64,000 nucleotides of DNA from Frederiksenia canicola (GTDB lineage: Bacteria > Pseudomonadota > Gammaproteobacteria > Enterobacterales > Pasteurellaceae), in contig NZ_CP015029.1 of the NCBI RefSeq assembly GCF_011455495.1, forward strand, positions 1,860,740 through 1,924,739. The letters are read 5' to 3'. Below are positions 30,243 through 39,406 of this stretch, one piece after another. Numbering within the stretch: position 1 is the stretch's first letter; each line of letters begins with the position of its first letter. The notes below the pieces were generated by a model. It saw nothing but the letters and a program-made list of their open reading frames with translations, was not told the DNA's origin and made no database searches. The translations under genes and the position numbers were made by a program.

Positions 30243-32849
30243 TTGAAAACGCAAGAAAAATTGCTTCCTGCTATGTTACTGCTTAGTAGCATAGTCGCAA
30301 TGGCTGAAGAGACTGCCGTTCAATTAGATGAAATTTCCGTTACTGCAAACAGTGCCACATTAGCGGGCTCTGCGGTTGGGGCTTATCAAAAAATTAGCGA
30401 TACTGTCGTACAAAAAGAAAAGCTGAAAACCCAATCCGCTACCCTAGGTAATGCACTCGCAGGCGAATTAGGGGTGCATAGTAATCCCTTTGGTGGTGGG
30501 TCAAGTGCACCCATTATTCGGGGACAAGAAGGGGCTAGAATTAAAATTCTACAAAACGGTTTAGATGTGGTTGATATGTCTACCATCTCACCAGATCATG
30601 CGGTTGCTGCAGATACCTTGCTCGCTCAGCAAGTTGAGTTAGTTCGTGGTGCATCTACGCTACGTTATTCCACAAGCTCTCCCGCTGGAGTTCTCAATGT
30701 TGTGGATAATCGTATTCCAACTGCCTTACCTGAAAAAGGCTATGAGGGCGAGCTCAATACGCGTTTTGATACCGCAAGTAAAGAAAAAGTCGCAACATTA
30801 GGTATTACAACAAAACTAAGTGATCATATTGCTCTACGTTTAGAAGGATTAGCACGTAATTCAGATAACTATCGTGTACGGCAATTTAACGTCGGTGAAA
30901 AACTCAATTATGTACCTGATACTTATAATAAATCCCAAGTTGGAACCGTTGGACTATCGTGGATTGAAGATAAAGGCTACTTGGGGGTATCGTATAGTTA
31001 TCGAAAAGATAAGTATGGCTTACCTGGACATAACCATAAATTTGACGATTGTAAAGGGCATCTGATTGACATACGGGAACATTCTCCTATTGCTCGCAGT
31101 TACTTAATTCCTTATCCTCACTTAGCGGAAGATTCCGATGTCATCTCTTTTCCACATTTTGATGGATGTACTTCAGATCACGGTAATGATCCCTCGCATA
31201 GCCATGACCACCCATACGGTCAAGATCATGTCCATAGCCCAGGCGAACTTGGACCTTGGGTTAAATTGAAATCACGTCGATTTGATTTACGCGGAGAAAT
31301 CAAAACCGCATTTGCTGGTATTGAAAAAATTCGAGCGAGTTTTTCGTATGCTGACTATCACCATGATGAAATAGATGCGGGTAAAGCTGGTATTTCTCGT
31401 TTCGATACCGATTATTGGAAAGAACGACAAAACCAAAGAGCATTGCAAAATGCAGGTAAGGCTGCCGGTATCTTTGATAATCAAACCTATAATGGAAAAC
31501 TAGAATTTGTCCATAAACCACTAGGTAATCTCACCGGTGTGTGGGGAGTACAATATAGTGATTCTAAAACGAGTGTCGAATCGACCACAAATAAAGCGAT
31601 TAATCTCCGTTATCCGCTCGTTCCTAATACCAATAAAGTCGCAAGCGTATTTGCTATTGAAAACTATGTGCTCGGCGATTTTATTTTCGAAGTGGGAGCT
31701 CGATTAGATAAACAACGAATTCCAATTAAATATGATCAACGTTGGCTAAATACCTATGTAAAAAAAGACGATGCAAAGCCTGATCTATCGACTTACAAAC
31801 AGCAAGCGTTCTCCTATCTAGGTTCTGCAGAATGGCTTTTTCACGATAATTATCGTTTAGCCTTCACCGCCTCACATAATGAACGCTTACCTACACCAAT
31901 GGAGCTTTATTACCAAGGTAAACACCTAGCAACAAATTCATTTGAGTATGGGAATAAAAACCTACGCAAAGAGCAATCTAATAACGCTGAAGTCGCTTTT
32001 GCCTATAATAGCGAACATTGGGATTATCGTCTCAGTGCTTACCACAACCGTTTTAAAAACTATATTTATAACGAAGATCTGTTCCGAGATGGTAATTTAT
32101 TTATGCGACGTTATACGCAATCAGAAGCTCAATTTAACGGCTTAGAAGGTGAAGTTAGCTTTAAGCCTACAGACGAATATAAAGTAACCATTTTTGGTGA
32201 TTATGTTCGAGGCAAACTATATAACTTAAAACCAAAGTATCGTCGTACATTATATGAATATGCTGTGCAATACGAAGATGGTTTTCTCACCTATAAAGCC
32301 ACCCCTAAAGGTGAAGAGGTTATCGGCATTACGCAGCGAGACGCACCTCGTGTGCCTCCAACACGGTTAGGTTTCCGTTTTAATGGCCAGTTTACCTCTC
32401 ATTTTTCTGGCTTCATTGAATATACTTATGCCTTTGCACAAAATAAAACAGCTCAGTCCGTTGCTGTTCGTGAGCCTAAACCCCTCAAACATGATGATTT
32501 TGAAGAGGATGAACTTCTCGAAGGAATTGACTTAAATAAATACAACCCACTAAATATTGAGATTGTTGATGAGGATGAATTTAAGGATGTGGTAAAAGAT
32601 ATTCGTTTACAAGAAAAAAATGCGGAATTACCGATTACTCGCCAATATATTCGCGAGGACAAAACAGCCGCTTATCACCTACTCAATTTAGGTATCAATT
32701 ACCAACGCCAATGGCGGAACTTGGAATATAATATCAACTTAAGTGCCAATAATATTTTGAATCAAAAAATTTATACGCACACCTCGTTCTTACCTTATGT
32801 ACCACAAATGGGACGGAATTTTGTCCTTGGGCTTGGTGTAAAATTCTAA
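30243..32849 (+). CDS. znuD: ZnuD-like TonB-dependent outer-membrane receptor (zinc)
   Basis: The 868-residue protein has a signal peptide (about residues 1-21), a plug domain with GSSAPIIRGQEGARI and LVRGASTLRYSTSSPAGVLN, and a long beta-barrel ending in a phenylalanine (GVKF). About residues 257-337 form a His-rich loop with repeated HxH, SHSHDH and two cysteines; it begins YGLPGHNHKFDDC, much as in neisserial ZnuD, which imports zinc. An acidic loop (FEEDELLEG..., about 745-785) is a second unusual insertion. Translation starts with TTG at 30243, 8 bases after GGAG. Zinc as substrate is inferred from the loop; haem has also been proposed for ZnuD relatives. Confidence 0.85.
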   Translation: MKTQEKLLPAMLLLSSIVAMAEETAVQLDEISVTANSATLAGSAVGAYQKISDTVVQKEKLKTQSATLGNALAGELGVHSNPFGGGSSAPIIRGQEGARIKILQNGLDVVDMSTISPDHAVAADTLLAQQVELVRGASTLRYSTSSPAGVLNVVDNRIPTALPEKGYEGELNTRFDTASKEKVATLGITTKLSDHIALRLEGLARNSDNYRVRQFNVGEKLNYVPDTYNKSQVGTVGLSWIEDKGYLGVSYSYRKDKYGLPGHNHKFDDCKGHLIDIREHSPIARSYLIPYPHLAEDSDVISFPHFDGCTSDHGNDPSHSHDHPYGQDHVHSPGELGPWVKLKSRRFDLRGEIKTAFAGIEKIRASFSYADYHHDEIDAGKAGISRFDTDYWKERQNQRALQNAGKAAGIFDNQTYNGKLEFVHKPLGNLTGVWGVQYSDSKTSVESTTNKAINLRYPLVPNTNKVASVFAIENYVLGDFIFEVGARLDKQRIPIKYDQRWLNTYVKKDDAKPDLSTYKQQAFSYLGSAEWLFHDNYRLAFTASHNERLPTPMELYYQGKHLATNSFEYGNKNLRKEQSNNAEVAFAYNSEHWDYRLSAYHNRFKNYIYNEDLFRDGNLFMRRYTQSEAQFNGLEGEVSFKPTDEYKVTIFGDYVRGKLYNLKPKYRRTLYEYAVQYEDGFLTYKATPKGEEVIGITQRDAPRVPPTRLGFRFNGQFTSHFSGFIEYTYAFAQNKTAQSVAVREPKPLKHDDFEEDELLEGIDLNKYNPLNIEIVDEDEFKDVVKDIRLQEKNAELPITRQYIREDKTAAYHLLNLGINYQRQWRNLEYNINLSANNILNQKIYTHTSFLPYVPQMGRNFVLGLGVKF

Positions 32850-32852
32850 GAC

Positions 32853-32888
32853 AAACTGACCGCTTGCCAGCCAACAAGCGGTCAGTTT
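32853..32888. terminator. Inverted uptake-word terminator after the ZnuD-like gene
   Basis: AAACTGACCGCTTG (32853-32866) pairs with CAAGCGGTCAGTTT (32875-32888) across an 8-base loop. T-rich sequence follows. It serves the convergent pseudouridine synthase gene as well. Confidence 0.85.
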
Positions 32889-32899
32889 CTCCCATTTTT

Positions 32900-33523
32900 T
32901 TACCTTTTCACATCCCAATCTTGCCCCGTTGGCTCAACTGAAACGGATATTGGCTCACCATCATAGATAAAATCGAGTTGATAGGCATGCAAATACAATC
33001 GATCCGCCGCTTCTCCACGATAAAGCTGATCCCCTAAAATTGGACTGCCGAGACTTTTCATTGCTACTCTTAATTGATGTGTCTTACCTGTTTTCGGTTG
33101 TAGAATAAACTGGCGTAACTTCGGCGCAATAGCATAAGATATAAACTGAGTAATCGCAGGGTGATGACGCGTTTGACACAATTTCCATGCCCCATTACGG
33201 CTTTTCACCATATCCCCGATAATACTTCCCTGCTTCTTCTTTGGTTTTTGGGTTGAGATTGCCCAGTAAGTTTTTTGAATTTGATGTGCTTCAAAAAGAC
33301 GATAAAAGGTCGCTGCAGCTGTTTTATTTAAGGCTAGAATCAACAAACCCGAGGTAAGTTTATCTAAGCGATGCACTAACCATACTTGGTCAACGCCAAG
33401 TTGCTTTGCAAGTTTTTCGGTTAAACCAACCGCTTGTTCATCTCGATGCACACTCACACCAGCAGGTTTATTGATAATGACAAAATCCGTATGACGGTAA
33501 ATAATCGGAAATTGATGATCCAT
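32900..33523 (-). CDS. RluA-family pseudouridine synthase (TIGR01621-like)
   Basis: The 207-residue protein has the RluA-type catalytic motif HRLDKLTSGLL, whose aspartate attacks uracil, and an N-terminal IINKPAGVSVHRDE segment. No S4 domain is present. It resembles a short RluA-like family of Vibrio and Pasteurellaceae known as TIGR01621, whose RNA target is unknown to me. It is a second RluA-type enzyme, distinct from TruC at 46 kb. Confidence 0.85.
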   Translation of the reverse strand: MDHQFPIIYRHTDFVIINKPAGVSVHRDEQAVGLTEKLAKQLGVDQVWLVHRLDKLTSGLLILALNKTAAATFYRLFEAHQIQKTYWAISTQKPKKKQGSIIGDMVKSRNGAWKLCQTRHHPAITQFISYAIAPKLRQFILQPKTGKTHQLRVAMKSLGSPILGDQLYRGEAADRLYLHAYQLDFIYDGEPISVSVEPTGQDWDVKR

Positions 33524-33571
33524 TTGTTATACTCTCACTATATTGTCGTTCACATCATATAGGAAAGCAAA

Positions 33572-34195
33572 ATGGCATTACAGCTTTATTTAATTCGACA
33601 TGGTCGCACAGAATGGAATGAAAAAGGTTTACTACAAGGCTGGGGAGATTCACCACTCACTGAACAAGGTATTTCTGCGGCTAAACGTACCGGCGAGGCT
33701 TTATACAACGTCGCGTTTTCCGCTTGTTATTCAAGCGAATTAAAACGTGCTCAGGATACCGCAAATTACATTATCCATGGTCGAGAGATTCCCCATTTTC
33801 ATCATCAAGGGCTAAATGAGTTGAATTTTGGTCTTTGGGAAGGTAAAGCGATTGCCGAACTCCAAAGTCATCCTGAATATCAGCTACTTGCAAACCGGCC
33901 TAGAGATTATCAAGCCATTGAAAGCCAAGGAGAAACTGTCGAACAATTGTATCATCGGGTCCATCATGCCTTTTGGGAAATTGCCAACCGCCACCAACAA
34001 GACGGACAAGTTTTAATCGTTGCTCACGGTTTAACCCTCACTTTACTTACCGCTATTCTCAATGGCGTGGAATGGTATGATTTCCGCAATCCTGAAAAAC
34101 ACCGTTTTGTGTCCAACACCTCAATCAACATTGTGGAAGTGGAACATGGCAAAGCGAAGTTGCTAGAATTGAATAATCGGGCCCATTTAGACTGA
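33572..34195 (+). CDS. Histidine phosphatase family protein
   Basis: The 207-residue cytoplasmic protein has the phosphoglycerate-mutase-like RHG motif (LIRHGRTEWNEKGLLQGWGD, residues 7-26) and a second catalytic histidine in VAHGLTLT. Conserved SSELKRAQDTA follows the usual pattern. Members include GpmB-type and alpha-ribazole phosphatases; the substrate cannot be told here, and there are no cobalamin genes nearby. AGGAAAGC precedes the ATG. It is divergent from the pseudouridine synthase gene. Confidence 0.85.
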   Translation: MALQLYLIRHGRTEWNEKGLLQGWGDSPLTEQGISAAKRTGEALYNVAFSACYSSELKRAQDTANYIIHGREIPHFHHQGLNELNFGLWEGKAIAELQSHPEYQLLANRPRDYQAIESQGETVEQLYHRVHHAFWEIANRHQQDGQVLIVAHGLTLTLLTAILNGVEWYDFRNPEKHRFVSNTSINIVEVEHGKAKLLELNNRAHLD

Positions 34196-34231
34196 TTTGC
34201 AAAACGCTGCGAGAAACTGACCGCTTGTCTC

Positions 34232-34510
34232 CTACCGAGAATATAGCCAAAAAACGAATAATGGTAAGAACATCAACCAAATCAAGGTAGCCACAATCAC
34301 TGCAGTGTGAAATTTCCAATTCTTCGTTTTGTGGCGAGTCCATTTCATTGCACCATAAGTCCCCAAAAAACCGCCCACTAAGCAGATAAAGAGCAAGTTC
34401 GATTCAGGAATTCGCCACGTTTTTTGGATTGCTCGCTGTTTATCTGCATACATCAAATAAGCACTGACAATATTGATAATCAAAAAATAGCTGGCGATAA
34501 CGTCTGCCAT
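34232..34510 (-). CDS. DUF1294 small membrane protein
   Basis: The 92-residue protein has an N-terminal membrane segment (ASYFLIINIVSAYLMYADK), the DUF1294 pattern W-R-I-P-E near the middle, LFICLVGGFLGTYGAM, the R-H-K-T-K-N-W-K-F motif and a C-terminal hydrophobic helix. The family's role is unknown. An AGGAAT site precedes the ATG. It is 66 bases downstream of glyA on the same strand, but a terminator lies between them. Confidence 0.8.
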   Translation of the reverse strand: MADVIASYFLIINIVSAYLMYADKQRAIQKTWRIPESNLLFICLVGGFLGTYGAMKWTRHKTKNWKFHTAVIVATLIWLMFLPLFVFWLYSR

Positions 34511-34527
34511 GATGTATTCCTATAAAA

Positions 34528-34553
34528 GAAAGTCCCCTTTTTTCAAAGGGGAC
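34528..34553 (-). terminator. Terminator after glyA
   Basis: GTCCCCTTT (34532-34540) pairs with AAAGGGGAC (34545-34553). A T-rich stretch follows on the minus strand. Confidence 0.75.
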
Positions 34554-34576
34554 CATTAGAGTTTAACATGATTTAA

Positions 34577-35839
34577 TTATGGATAAACCGGTAAGCGTTT
34601 GCAGATGTCTAGCACTTTCGCTTTAGTTGCTGCAATCACTTCTGCTTCGTTCTCTTTACCTACGCTGTCTAATACATCACACATCCAGCCTGCGAGTTCT
34701 GCGACTTCTGCTTCTTTAAAGCCACGACGCGTCACAGAAGGCGTACCGACACGAATACCTGAGGTGATGAACGGTTTTTGTGGATCGTTTGGCACCGCGT
34801 TTTTGTTTACCGTGATGTTCGCTTTGCCAAGGGCAGCGTCTGCTGCTTTACCGGTTAAGCCGTGGCTGACTAAATCGACTAAGAACAAGTGGTTTTCTGT
34901 GCCATTTGACACCACGTTATAGCCACGTTGTTTAAACACGTCAACCATTGCTTTGGCATTTTTGATCACTTGTTTTTGGTATTCTTTGTACTCTGGCTCA
35001 AGGGCTTCTTTGAAGCAGACTGCTTTCGCTGCGATCACATGCACTAATGGACCACCTTGATTAGCAGGGAACACCGAGCTTTGTAGTTTTTTGTAGAGTT
35101 CTTCATCTTTCGCACTAGAAAGAATTAAACCACCACGTGGACCGCCTAAGGTTTTGTGAGTCGTTGTGGTCACAACGTGAGCGTGTGGCAGTGGGCTTGG
35201 GTAAACACCTGCCGCGATTAATCCCGCAACGTGTGCCATATCCACAAATAAATAAGCCCCTACTTCGTCGGCGATTTCACGCATTTTCGCCCAATCGACT
35301 ACTTGAGAATACGCAGAAAAGCCCCCTACGATCATTTTTGGTTTGCACTCTAATGCTTTTTGGCGGATATCTTCATAATCTAACACGCCTTCATCCGTAA
35401 TGCCGTACTGTACGGCATTGTAAATTTTGCCTGAAAAGCTCACGCTTGCACCATGGGTTAAGTGTCCACCATGAGCGAGACTCATCCCCAAAATGGTGTC
35501 GTGTGGTTGTAATAATGCACCATAAACAGCGGCATTGGCTTGTGAGCCTGAGTGTGGTTGCACGTTTACATAATCTGCACCGAATAATTCTTTGGCACGA
35601 TCAATCGCTAATTGCTCAACGATATCAGCATATTCACAACCACCGTAGTAACGTTTACCAGGGTAGCCTTCCGCATATTTGTTGGTAAATTGTGAACCTT
35701 GGGCCTCCATCACACGAGGGCTTGCATAGTTTTCTGAAGCAATTAATTCAATATGCTCTTCTTGGCGTCGATTTTCGTCTTGGATCGCTTGCCATAATAC
35801 GGGATCGTAATCTGCGATATTCATATCACGTCTTAACAT
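34577..35839 (-). CDS. glyA: Serine hydroxymethyltransferase
   Basis: This pyridoxal-phosphate enzyme converts serine and tetrahydrofolate to glycine and methylene-tetrahydrofolate, the main one-carbon source. It has 420 residues; E. coli GlyA has 417. The cofactor lysine lies in [16 protein letters not shown], and [22 protein letters not shown] and AHGGHLTHG are family signatures. The ATG at 35839 is 8 bases after AGGAG. A PurR-like box 24 bases upstream fits the purine regulon control known for this gene. Confidence 0.97.
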   Translation of the reverse strand: MLRRDMNIADYDPVLWQAIQDENRRQEEHIELIASENYASPRVMEAQGSQFTNKYAEGYPGKRYYGGCEYADIVEQLAIDRAKELFGADYVNVQPHSGSQANAAVYGALLQPHDTILGMSLAHGGHLTHGASVSFSGKIYNAVQYGITDEGVLDYEDIRQKALECKPKMIVGGFSAYSQVVDWAKMREIADEVGAYLFVDMAHVAGLIAAGVYPSPLPHAHVVTTTTHKTLGGPRGGLILSSAKDEELYKKLQSSVFPANQGGPLVHVIAAKAVCFKEALEPEYKEYQKQVIKNAKAMVDVFKQRGYNVVSNGTENHLFLVDLVSHGLTGKAADAALGKANITVNKNAVPNDPQKPFITSGIRVGTPSVTRRGFKEAEVAELAGWMCDVLDSVGKENEAEVIAATKAKVLDICKRLPVYP

Positions 35840-35862
35840 TGGGGTACTCCTATTAAATCGTT

Positions 35863-35878
35863 AAGTAATCGTTTGCGT
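35863..35878 (-). promoter_or_regulatory. PurR-like operator upstream of glyA
   Basis: AAGTAATCGTTTGCGT fits the PurR consensus ANGCAANCGNTTNCNT except for one base in the left half. glyA is a PurR target in E. coli. Confidence 0.5.
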
Positions 35879-35953
35879 AAGTGAAAAACCGTGTCATTCT
35901 ACGCATTTTTGTGGAAGCACGATAGCATTTTTTAACAAAAATTTAAAGTGAAC

Positions 35954-36014
35954 AGCAAGCGGTCAGTTCCACCTAAAATTTTGCAAATTTTGGATCGGAA
36001 CTGACCGCTTGTCG
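35954..36014 (-). terminator. Inverted uptake-word pair after the 149-residue membrane protein gene
   Basis: Arms AGCAAGCGGTCAGTTCC (35954-35970) and GGAACTGACCGCTTG (35997-36011) match over 15 bases with a 26-base AT-rich loop. It sits just past the stop at 36026. Confidence 0.6.
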
Positions 36015-36025
36015 CTGGTTCTCGC

Positions 36026-36475
36026 TTAGAAAAGACGGCTAACAAGTAAACCGATGATAAATCCGACAACCAAGGTAAACACTACGCTCAACATAAAAGC
36101 ACGTTTTGCACTTTTCACAAAAAAGGCCGGCTTTGCAACAGCAGGATAAAGGGCGGCGAAAAAGGCTCCCATCGCCCAAAAGAGATAGATGATTAATAGC
36201 CAGCCACCAGTATCATCGATCAACCACAGGGTTATCATTAAACCGAAGGAGGCGAGTACGCCACCAATCACGGCAGCACTTCGCACAAAGAGATAAGGCA
36301 GCCAAGACAAGACAAACGGAATCAATACGCCAAGTGAATTTTCAAAGGTATACCGCAGACGCTCTTCGATCGCCATCTCGGGTGGCCATACTAAATAATT
36401 CGAGGCAATCACAATCACTGTTGTAATCAGTGTCATGCTAACTGCAACTATTGTGGCCCATTGTTTTTCTGTCAT
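36026..36475 (-). CDS. Predicted inner-membrane protein of unknown function
   Basis: I do not recognise this 149-residue protein. It has about four hydrophobic helices (near residues 8-28, 48-85, 90-112 and 128-148) and a charged loop after the third (KPAFFVKSAKR). GGAG precedes the ATG. It follows argF/arcB by 32 bases on the same strand, so the two may be cotranscribed. An inverted uptake-word hairpin closes the unit. Confidence 0.75.
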   Translation of the reverse strand: MTEKQWATIVAVSMTLITTVIVIASNYLVWPPEMAIEERLRYTFENSLGVLIPFVLSWLPYLFVRSAAVIGGVLASFGLMITLWLIDDTGGWLLIIYLFWAMGAFFAALYPAVAKPAFFVKSAKRAFMLSVVFTLVVGFIIGLLVSRLF

Positions 36476-36507
36476 AATGTTCTCCGTTTCAGCAAACTTA
36501 TGAAAAA

Positions 36508-37518
36508 CTATTCACCTAAGGTCGCGACCATCACCGCTTTGATCGTATGCATACGATTTTCCGCTTCGTCAAACACGATGGAAGCGTCGCTTTCAAACAC
36601 CTCATCGGTGACTTCTAATCCGTTCATTCCATATTTGGCGGCGATGTCTTTGCCAACAGTGGTTTGATCGTCGTGGAACGCTGGCAAACAGTGTAAAAAC
36701 TTCACGTTTGGATTGCCCGTCAGCTTCATCAATTCGGCATTGACTTGATACGGTTTCATCAAATTGATACGAGCTTCCCACGCACTTTCTGGCTCGCCCA
36801 TTGAGACCCACACGTCCGTATAGACGAAATCAACGTCTTTCACGCCTTCGGCAACGTTTTCGGTGCAAGTGATTTTCGCCCCGCTCTTCGCAGCGGTTTC
36901 AGCAACTTCCTCTAACAATGTTTGCTCTGGGAAGAATGGTTTTGGGGCCACCAAACGCAGATCGAGGCCCATTAACGCTGCCCCTTCCACGAAAGAATTG
37001 CCCATGTTATTGCGAGCATCACCCAAATATGCGAGTTTGATTTGGTTCAGAGGCTTGTCGCTATGTTCGATCATCGTTAAGAAATCCGCCAAAATTTGCG
37101 TTGGGTGAAATTCATCCGTTAAACCGTTCCACACTGGCACGCCTGAATAATCCGCCAAAATTTCAACTAACTCTTGACCAAAGCCACGATATTGAATGCC
37201 GTCATACATTCGCCCAAGCACACGAGCGGTGTCTTTCATACTTTCTTTATGCCCAATTTGCGAACCGCTTGGCCCGATATAGCTGACATTCGCTCCTTGG
37301 TCAAATGCCGCCACTTCAAAAGCACAACGGGTGCGAGTTGAACTCTTTTCAAAAATTAAGGCAATATTTTTGCCTTTCATCGTCTGTTTTTCCGTTTTTG
37401 CTTTTTTATCCGCTTTTAATTTCGCTGATAAATCAAGTAGATACTGAATTTCCTCGGGACTGAAATCCATTAAACGTAAAAAATGGCGATCTTTAAGATT
37501 GAGGGTGTTTGCTGACAT
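36508..37518 (-). CDS. argF: Ornithine carbamoyltransferase
   Basis: The enzyme joins ornithine and carbamoyl phosphate to citrulline, or runs backwards in arginine breakdown. The 336-residue protein has the carbamoyl-phosphate motif [20 protein letters not shown] and [10 protein letters not shown], whose cysteine binds ornithine. GGAG precedes the ATG. The catabolic form (ArcB, 334-336 residues) and the biosynthetic form (ArgF) are nearly alike in sequence. No arcA, arcC or other arg gene is adjacent, so the direction of use cannot be decided. Confidence 0.93.
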   Translation of the reverse strand: MSANTLNLKDRHFLRLMDFSPEEIQYLLDLSAKLKADKKAKTEKQTMKGKNIALIFEKSSTRTRCAFEVAAFDQGANVSYIGPSGSQIGHKESMKDTARVLGRMYDGIQYRGFGQELVEILADYSGVPVWNGLTDEFHPTQILADFLTMIEHSDKPLNQIKLAYLGDARNNMGNSFVEGAALMGLDLRLVAPKPFFPEQTLLEEVAETAAKSGAKITCTENVAEGVKDVDFVYTDVWVSMGEPESAWEARINLMKPYQVNAELMKLTGNPNVKFLHCLPAFHDDQTTVGKDIAAKYGMNGLEVTDEVFESDASIVFDEAENRMHTIKAVMVATLGE

Positions 37519-37624
37519 AGCGGCTCCAATGAATAACGTTATGATTGAAATGCAAAAAGGATTCTACTCAAAAACCGCCTTTTATGGTATCTTTCCGCTG
37601 TTTTTATCCTAAAAAGATCGACTT

Positions 37625-37682
37625 ACAAGCGGTCAGATTCTCTGAACATTTTGCAAAAAAACATCAAAATCTGACCGCTTGT
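37625..37682. repeat. Inverted uptake-word pair in the rhlB leader
   Basis: ACAAGCGGTCAGATT (37625-37639) and AATCTGACCGCTTGT (37668-37682) are perfect inverse copies. The second arm ends two bases before the rhlB ribosome-binding site. Confidence 0.85.
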
Positions 37683-37696
37683 TAAAGGAGCTAACG

Positions 37697-38935
37697 ATGT
37701 CGAAACATCTTACTGAACAACGTTTTATTGATTTCCCCCTGTGCGACCAAGTATTAGCGGCACTAGATAGCAAAGGGTTTGAATTTTGCACTCCCATTCA
37801 AGCCAAAACACTGCCTTTCACCCTAGCAGGACAAGACATTGCAGGACAAGCCCAAACGGGAACAGGCAAAACTCTCGCATTTTTGGTGGCGATGTTCCAC
37901 CATCTTTATAAAAACCCGATTCCAACGAAATCTCATCAGCCTCGAGCCTTAATTCTTGCCCCCACTCGTGAACTGGCGGTGCAAATCGCGTCTGATGCCT
38001 CCATTTTCTTAGATCATACCGAATTTAAACTCGCCCTTGCCTACGGCGGCGATGGCTATGACAAGCAGCTGCAAGCGATTGAAAAAGGTGTCGATGTGTT
38101 AGTCGGTACGACAGGACGAGTGATTGATTATGTCAAACAAGGGGTGATCAATTTAGACCACATTCAGGTGATCGTCCTTGATGAAGCAGATCGGATGTTC
38201 GATCTTGGCTTTATCAAAGATATTCGTTATCTGATGCGGAAATCACCGAAACCCGAAGCACGGCTGACGATGCTCTTCTCTGCGACTCTTTCTCATCGTG
38301 TACGAGAGTTGGCGTTTGAAGATATGCACAATGCGGAATATGTGGAAATTGAGCCACTACAACGCACTGGACACCGCATTAAAGAAGAACTTTTTTATCC
38401 GTCTAACGAAGACAAAATGGCATTGTTGCTGACGTTAATGGAAGAAGAATGGCCAGACCGTTGCATTGTGTTTGCCAATACCAAGCACAAATGCGAAGAA
38501 ATTTGGAGTTATTTGAGTGCCGATGGGCATCGTGTCGGCTTGCTGACGGGCGATATTCCACAGAAAAAACGCTTGGCGTTGCTCGACAGCTTCACCCAAG
38601 GCGATTTGGATATTTTAGTCGCCACCGATGTTGCTGCTCGTGGTTTGCATATTGCCGATGTGACTCATGTGTTTAACTACGATTTACCTGATGATCGTGA
38701 AGACTATGTCCACCGCATTGGACGCACAGGCCGTGCGGGCGAAAGCGGCTCCTCCATCAGTTTTGCTTGCGAACGTTATGCTATGAATTTACCTGCCATT
38801 GAAGAATATATCGGGCATCAAATTCCAGTCAGCCAATATGACAGTGAGGCGTTATTGCCATTACCCAAACCGGCTCGCAGTCATAACAGCAATAAATTGC
38901 GTTCGCCATACAATTCTCGTAAGCGTAGTCGTTAA
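37697..38935 (+). CDS. rhlB: ATP-dependent RNA helicase RhlB
   Basis: RhlB unwinds RNA for RNase E in the degradosome. The 412-residue DEAD-box protein matches E. coli RhlB (421) closely: [10 protein letters not shown] start, AQTGTGKT (motif I), [16 protein letters not shown] (motif II), SAT (motif III) and [10 protein letters not shown] (motif VI). The stretch [16 protein letters not shown] is characteristic of RhlB rather than SrmB. The C-terminal tail is basic (RKRSR). I chose the ATG at 37697 because AAAGGAG lies 6 bases upstream; the earlier start at 37679 would lie inside the uptake word. Confidence 0.95.
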   Translation: MSKHLTEQRFIDFPLCDQVLAALDSKGFEFCTPIQAKTLPFTLAGQDIAGQAQTGTGKTLAFLVAMFHHLYKNPIPTKSHQPRALILAPTRELAVQIASDASIFLDHTEFKLALAYGGDGYDKQLQAIEKGVDVLVGTTGRVIDYVKQGVINLDHIQVIVLDEADRMFDLGFIKDIRYLMRKSPKPEARLTMLFSATLSHRVRELAFEDMHNAEYVEIEPLQRTGHRIKEELFYPSNEDKMALLLTLMEEEWPDRCIVFANTKHKCEEIWSYLSADGHRVGLLTGDIPQKKRLALLDSFTQGDLDILVATDVAARGLHIADVTHVFNYDLPDDREDYVHRIGRTGRAGESGSSISFACERYAMNLPAIEEYIGHQIPVSQYDSEALLPLPKPARSHNSNKLRSPYNSRKRSR

Positions 38936-38945
38936 ATAGCAAGAC

Positions 38946-38983
38946 AAGCGGTAAGATTCCCCTTGTCATTTACCGCTTCTTTT
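38946..38983 (+). terminator. Terminator after rhlB
   Basis: AAGCGGTAA (38946-38954) pairs with TTACCGCTT (38970-38978), followed by CTTTTT. The first arm is part of an uptake word. Confidence 0.75.
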
Positions 38984-39006
38984 TCGTCTCACTCTATAAG
39001 GAAATA

Positions 39007-39372
39007 ATGAAATTTATTACCACAGCAATCGTTGTCGCAAGTATGCTCACGGTACTTTCAGGTTGTCGTTCAAATAATCTCTACGCCATATCAAACCAAG
39101 CTGAAAACATACCACATCCAACGCTAAGACCAACGGCACAAGCAAAGACTAAACGTCTTAATACGATCCAATGTCACGATCTTGATGATTGGTATTTAGA
39201 CGGTTATCGGGTAGGCAAATCTTTCGCCCACGAAAAACATCAAATGCTACAACAGCGAATGCATTTTTGTCAGTTTTCAAAGCTGCCACAACAGTTTGCC
39301 ATGAATTGGGAGCGAGGTTTTCATGTCGGTCATCATCAAAACAAAAATATTCGCAAGAATCGCAAAATTTAA
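39007..39372 (+). CDS. Putative lipoprotein, DUF2799-like
   Basis: The 121-residue product begins with a lipoprotein signal ending in the lipobox LSGC (Cys20). The mature part has a D-W-Y-L-D-G-Y-R-V-G segment and, near the end, W-E-R-G-F-H-V-G-H. Such W...GY..G repeats resemble DUF2799 proteins, but the match is weak. AAGGAAATA precedes the ATG. It may be cotranscribed with yjgR, 34 bases downstream. The function is unknown. Confidence 0.75.
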   Translation: MKFITTAIVVASMLTVLSGCRSNNLYAISNQAENIPHPTLRPTAQAKTKRLNTIQCHDLDDWYLDGYRVGKSFAHEKHQMLQQRMHFCQFSKLPQQFAMNWERGFHVGHHQNKNIRKNRKI

Positions 39373-39406
39373 ACCTAATCTGACCGCTTGCGGTAAGGAG
39401 AAATAG

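Noticed and set aside
37525-37550. A possible arginine box before argF (TGAATAACGTTATGATTGA)
   Set aside because: The half-sites do not have the spacing of the ArgR consensus and the match is poor.
37697-38935. Assignment of the DEAD-box helicase as SrmB
   Set aside because: The N-terminus, the [14 protein letters not shown] segment and the motif VI region follow RhlB much more closely.
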